The notes beneath the pieces were generated by a model, which saw only the letters and a program-made list of their open reading frames with translations, did no database searches and had not been told where the DNA came from. The position numbers and the translations under genes are program-made. Below, piece after piece: positions 59,393 through 64,000 of a stretch of 64,000 bases of DNA (the stretch's first letter is position 1; the number at the start of each line of letters is the position of its first letter). The DNA is from Chiua virens (Eukaryota > Basidiomycota > Agaricomycetes > Boletales > Boletaceae), in assembly GCA_019787685.1 (NCBI GenBank), contig JAHNUO010000016.1:186001-250000 (forward strand). Direction: 5' to 3'.

Positions 59393-61529
59393 TCACAACC
59401 TGATACCGAGGTTGACGTGTACCCCCTTGACGTTGGTATAGTGTTCCAGCGCATACTCGCTCAGCTCTCGCCCTATGCCTGATTGCTTGTAACCACCGAA
59501 CGGCATCTGAATCTCTGCTTGGTTGCAGCAATTGATCTACCATCCATGTGATCAGCGTGAACATGTTTCAAAAGGAGACGAAAAGAGATGACGGTAAGGT
59601 GAAAATGACGTGAAACTCGGCCAGCACAAGAACGAGACGTCTACATACCCACATGTTGCCTGCCTCGAGGGCATGTGCGACGCGGAACCCTCTGTCGATG
59701 TCTTTTGTGAATACCGAGGCAGCGAGACCGTACGTCGTGTTGTTGGCTTGCTCAATCACCTCTGTAACGTGCAATGCGCCGAGCAAGGACCCAATCGTCA
59801 CTAGTTTAGCGCCGTGTGATACAAAACAAAACCGACGGTTGACGTACCTTCCTCGGTCTCAAACTTGAGGACGCATGCGACGGGTCCAAAGATTTCCTCC
59901 CGGACAATCTTCATCTCGGGTTGACACTCGGTGAAGATGGTCGGCTGGATATAGTATCCTTCGTTTCCAATACGGTTCCCTCCAATATGAACATTGGCAC
60001 CGTCGGCTTTTCCAGATTCGATGTAGCCCATGATCCGCTGGGTTTTGAAGTGGTTAAGATGACATACACGAGGGAGAGTATCGAGAAGAAAAGAACGTAC
60101 GTTGAACTGTGTCTCGGATACTTGAGGTCCTTGGTAGGTGTCCTCCTCGAATGGGTCGCCAACCTTGAGCGCTTGTGCCTGTGCTGTGAACTGTTTGAGG
60201 AACTCGTCGTAGACGCCGTTCTGTACGAGTATCCGCGACCCAGCACAACAGTTCTGTCCGTGGTTAAAGCTATGGAGAGGTGGTTAGGGGTTAAATCATG
60301 ATACGAGCCAGACCAAAGAACGCACTAGATTCCGTGAATAGCCCACTTGACGGCTTGTTCTAAATCCGCATCGCTAAAGATGATGGTGGGACTCTTTCCT
60401 CCCAGCTCTAGCGTGACGGGCTTGAGGTTGCTTTTGGCGGCTGCTTCCATGATCTTGCGGCCTGTCAACGTGCTCCCAGTGAATGCAACTTTGCCAATGT
60501 TGGGATGTTCGGAGATAGCTTGGCCGGCGGTGGCACCGTACCCGTTGACAACATTGATGACACCTGGAGGGAATCCAGCTTCTTCTACGAGGGTCGTGAA
60601 GAGAAGAGCGGAAAGAGGAGTGAGTTCCGAGGGTTTAAGGATGATGGTGTTGCCTGTTGCGATGGCAGGGGCGATCTTGAGGCAGAGAGAGAACACTGTT
60701 GAAATGGATTAAAATCTATGGAAAGGAGGAGAAAGGAACCCTGACTTGGCACGTTCCATGGGATAATTTGGCCCTGTCAGAATGTGAGTTGCAACTTAAC
60801 GAGCGGCAAGAGACAGAGGTAAAACGAACCACAACACCAATGGGTTCATGACGAGTATACGACAGCTTCTTGTCGTTGGTCTGCACATAACTAATCAGAA
60901 AGTCTCCAGAGAACATGGGGTGACTATTGCACACCTCAATGACCTTTCCGTTAATCTTGTCCGCCCAACCAGCGTAATACCTAATGACTGCGATACCACC
61001 CGTGTTATCTCTGCTGTATGCAGTGTTGTAAGCCTTGCCTAGCACGAAAGATCAGTCTCACATTATTCCGACAAATAAATATTGCAAGCGTACCGTTGGC
61101 GAGGGCATCCAGAGCAGCGAATTGGTCGATGCGTTGTTCGATGAGGTCAGCCAGTTTGAACAAAAGCTTTCCCCGTTGTACCCCAGACACCTTTAACCCC
61201 CATGAGGTCTTGTAGGCCGTCTGCGCCGCTTGCACAGCGAGGTCGATGTCGGCTTTTGTGCCGCCCGCAACTGATGTGATAACCTTTCCTGTAGCTAATC
61301 GCGCCATCAGTCAACCGTCGACAGCGAAATAGAGACACAAACATGGGTTAACGATTCTAAACGACAATCAGCACGGAGAATCCGATGTGAGAACAGCAGT
61401 CGTGACATACTCGATGGAACCACCTTCCACGGGGTCAACGTGCTTTCCATTGATGTAGAGCCCCAACGGAATTGTGACGGTCCCCTTGTACGTCGGGGTA
61501 TCAAATGTTTTGGTGAAGGAGCCCGGCAT
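59393..61529 (-). CDS. Aldehyde dehydrogenase (NAD(P)+), with a 14-base micro-exon
   Basis: Oxidises aldehydes such as acetaldehyde to acids. Ten exons: 61529-61411, 61356-61343, 61294-61094, 61038-60830, 60773-60746, 60695-60326, 60269-60101, 60037-59848, 59761-59649, 59536-59393. They total 1557 bases, 518 residues, the normal size for the family. Motifs: IIPWNVP with the catalytic Asn, [11 protein letters not shown] (NAD-binding turn), LELGGKSP with the general-base Glu, [12 protein letters not shown] with the nucleophile Cys, [20 protein letters not shown], and the end [20 protein letters not shown]. The 14-base exon supplies IVNPS between SIE and TGKVI. The sequence is closest to class 1/2 enzymes such as fungal aldA, but cellular location (cytosol or mitochondrion) is not shown; there is no obvious targeting peptide. 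Confidence 0.92.
61343..61356 (-). other. Micro-exon of the aldehyde dehydrogenase gene
   Basis: 14 bases flanked by AG before and GT after. Including it gives GGSIE-IVNPS-TGKVITS in frame; leaving it out breaks both frame and a conserved N-P-x-T-G motif. Confidence 0.8.
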
Positions 61530-62652
61530 CCTGTAGACTGTACGAAAGATAAGTGAGTGAGAGAAACCGACGGACTTGGAGGGTTTTACTAACCCACTCG
61601 ACGATATCAGAACTACTTATAGGGGACGGAGACAACGTGATCCTCATCAGGTCAGGTGTTTTTTGCACATGACAAGCAGCATTTCTCATGGCTATACTTG
61701 TTGCTTGTATTCGCAAGGTGAGCGTCACCTTTCCGCCTCGAGGCGGTCCGAACGCCGGATTAAGGGCCTGCTGAGCTCACTTGGCAAAAAAATAACTAGT
61801 TAGGCAAGGAGTTTGAATCCGAAAGCTTCGCTGGAAGATCAATCACTCACTTCTTCTAAGTTTCCTTTTATGGACACTGTGGCTCACCTTCATTTACGAC
61901 CTACTGTACGCAATACTTGCCTTGCTTTGTAACTGTGCCATATTGTGCACACACTGGAGCCTACCGAATCATAATGAGCTTGTAGTGGCATTCTACAACG
62001 AAGAGACTCGGCCTGAAATCCCTGTGGTCACTGCCCGCGCCGAAAACCTGTCATCATCGATCTTCATCATAGTGTGCACACGCACGGTGAGTCTTGTCTC
62101 TCGTCCCTGCTGGACAGGTTCTGCAACGTATCGGTTCGAATCCGCTTCGTGATTTACCAACCCTCCGTTTCTTCCAGCGCCCACAAGCTCGTGCACCGCA
62201 TCACGGTCTCAATGTCATTGCCGCCGTCACAATCTACGATCGGCCTTGAACGGATACTTCTCCGGTGGACACAGGCATAGCACCACTCCAAGATCAGGAC
62301 AATACTACAATGGAGTGGCTGGAACAGACTTATCAGATACGGTTTACCTTGGTAGACTCGGACTTGTACCAGTGTCACATTTCTCCACCTGGTCATTTGG
62401 CATTAGCGCAGCGGAAACCATGCGCTCCTCCGCCCATGAATCTGCCTGTCAGTTCGTGTTTTCTACCTGTCGTTTGGAACTTTGACATTGCCGTCATGAC
62501 AAGAATCCCTGAATTCCAAAGACAAGGACTCGCATCGCGAAGACAATATCAAGTATTCTGGCGCGCGCGCATATCCCGCCACGGAGAACTGCACCCCGCC
62601 CGATGAATAGTAGCTGCATTCTAACCCAGACGCCCCATCTCCTGCCAGTATC
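61530..62652. other. Intergenic with a DUF6533-type gene scrap
   Basis: Divergent promoter area of ALDH, then about 62280-62345 matches 17625-17690 of the minus-strand DUF6533 gene (shared TGGAGTGGCTGGAACAGAC; protein YLISLFQPLHCSIVLI on the minus strand, against YLIGLFQPLHWIIILI). The scrap is about 70 bases. The rest is featureless. Confidence 0.55.
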
Positions 62653-64000
62653 TATGCAGACTCTTGGTTCTTTGTCGCTTTCCAAAACGCAGTCTTGTAG
62701 ATATATCCAAGCATCGATTGATCGTTGCTTGTATAACTCGTCTCGATCGTCCGCTCGTCCTGCCAGGAAATAAATGGGCATCAGTCAAACGATGGTAAAC
62801 GATATCTTGCTAGCGGTGTGATCCAAAACGCTGCTAGATCGGGAAAATGGAAGAGAGACGCACGCTCAGTCGGAAACCCATCTTGCGCATCAGCGCTTTC
62901 ACCTCTTCGAGATCCAATTCTATCGACGGGTCGCTGGTGCTATTGTTTTCAAAGTGCCACAACAGCGGACCTCGAGAAAGCCAAAGGGTATGGTTCGCAT
63001 GAACAGGGCCATGCGCATTCGAGTGAGGAAAACCTACCGAGATTGATCCAGACACCACCCGGTGCTAGTATGCGGTGGATGACGCGAAGGTAATTTACGA
63101 TGTTCTTCGCCTGTCATCAAAGAACGGAGTGAGATCTGTATCGATTGGGAGGTTTGGAAGGGTCCCTTACTGTGTCGATGAAGAAGCAGGTAAGCACAGC
63201 ATCCCATTGTCCGGAATGGGGCTCGCTTTCGCCTGTGTCTTCGGCGCCATATATCTCTTCAAAATCACCTGCAGTCGAGCTGCAGCGAAGGATAGCAATG
63301 GAGTACAGATATTGGCGCACCGGCTACCAAGGAAAAATCGGATCCAGGAGGTAGATCAGAGGGAAGGACATCGGGGATTTTGACGGGTCGAAGCAACGCG
63401 GCTTTGGAAGGGATGTTCGAGAACGAATGGATGTACGGGTATATCGTATGTTCCCCGATTGCCTCAGTTCTTGAGCACGAGTTAAGCAAAGTCGACGGTA
63501 GCACTCTTAGAAGCAAACCTATTGAGAATGAGGTAGGAGGAGAGGAGCATATAATGAGAAAACTCGTTTCCCTGACAAGCGAAACCTGGAAGTCCGAGTC
63601 AGTATCGCGGTCGGGTTGGACAGTAAATGCGTTAGACCTAGCTTCGCAACGTCGTACGCCAATCTCCCAAGACCTGCGCCGGGTATGAGGACTCGAATCG
63701 TTCGTCTGGTGCTTTCTAGTCAACGAACTATCCATGTTCACCGGGAAATAGTGTGTGACCTATCTCGACCTTCAAAATATTCCTCAAGCGCCCTTTTCAT
63801 CGGCTCATAACATAAATCACGCTCGGCCTTGCCCTGGAAACGTATCGTTGACGGACGGTGCACAAGGGTGACGTGAAAAAACTCACGTCTTCACTCCAGT
63901 CACGAACAAACTGCTTGAGCGTGCTTCTCAACTTGTCCATGTCAAAGTCCGTGGGCCTATACCTTGCCTGACCCTGCCCATTTGCCTTCCTCGGATCTGG
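62653..64000 (-). CDS. Carnosine N-methyltransferase-like protein (N2227 family), 5' part outside window
   Basis: SAM-dependent methyltransferase; in other eukaryotes this family methylates carnosine (and similar imidazole peptides). Read from the right edge on the minus strand: MDKLRSTLKQFVRDWSED, GKAERDLCYEPMKRALEEYF, the SAM loop VLIPGAGLGRLAYDVAKLG (near 63635-63695) continuing after an intron as FACQGNEFSHYMLLSSYLIL, EHTIYPYIHSFSNIPSKAAL, GDFEEIYG, WDAVLTCFFIDT, GPLLWHFEN, SIELDLEEVKALMRKMGFRL, and a last exon with DERTIETSYTSNDQSMLGYI ending KNQESA then TAG at 62653-62655. Introns of about 50 bases separate these. All family landmarks after the N-terminus are present, so the gene looks functional. 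The true start lies beyond 64000. Confidence 0.85.

Noticed and set aside
62100..62150. GGTTCGAATCC, a perfect Pol III B-box/T-loop string
   Set aside because: No acceptor, D or anticodon stems can be drawn around it; chance or decayed sequence.

Overview
The window is nuclear DNA of a filamentous basidiomycete, most likely an agaricomycete. The signs are short GT-AG introns of about 48-60 bases in nearly every gene, very short exons, a multi-pass membrane family of the DUF6533 type, expanded NLR, WD40, TPR-CHAT and tyrosine-kinase-like genes, and many decayed gene copies. No CRISPR array, rRNA or convincing tRNA was seen. All exon joins below were worked out by hand from splice sites, reading frame and family motifs.

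Conserved backbone genes are spread along the window: a Ste6-like ABC transporter (1-3370, minus, cut by the left edge), the peroxisome biogenesis factor PEX3 (30133-32452, minus), acetyl-CoA synthetase (38597-41063, plus), a proline-iminopeptidase-like hydrolase (41471-42417, minus), an NAD(P)-dependent aldehyde dehydrogenase (59393-61529, minus) and a carnosine N-methyltransferase-like enzyme (62653-64000, minus, cut by the right edge). ACS and ALDH fit together as acetaldehyde/acetate activation, but they are 18 kb apart and nothing shows co-regulation.

Between them lie accessory blocks. 5-19 kb holds DUF6533-type membrane proteins (two apparently intact, one broken, one fragment) mixed with an intact and a decayed tyrosine-kinase-like gene. 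19-22 kb is a graveyard with a shrunken acetyl-CoA synthetase copy and an AGC-type kinase remnant. 22.9-29.7 kb holds an NLR (P-loop NTPase with TPR-like tail) followed by a WD40 gene; the end of that NLR plus the WD40 gene also exist as a decayed copy at 7.0-9.5 kb. 33.8-36.3 kb holds a small secreted protein in one good and one broken copy. 42.8-48 kb holds a 1649-residue C2-like/TPR/CHAT protease. 48.6-58.9 kb holds four more members of the WD40 family, in all states from intact to remnant, plus a separate seven-helix membrane protein gene (50.1-51.3 kb).

The most interesting content is the six-member WD40 family with a stereotyped 19-base first exon and an intron-rich tail of phase-0 exons, its physical link to an NLR, and the nearby TPR-CHAT protease. 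NLR, WD40, TPR and CHAT proteins are the usual parts of fungal non-self recognition and regulated cell death, so this may be a fast-evolving immunity-like island; that function is inference. Several conserved genes (ACS, PEX3, one DUF6533 gene, one WD40 gene) carry single frame breaks that could be real lesions or assembly indels.
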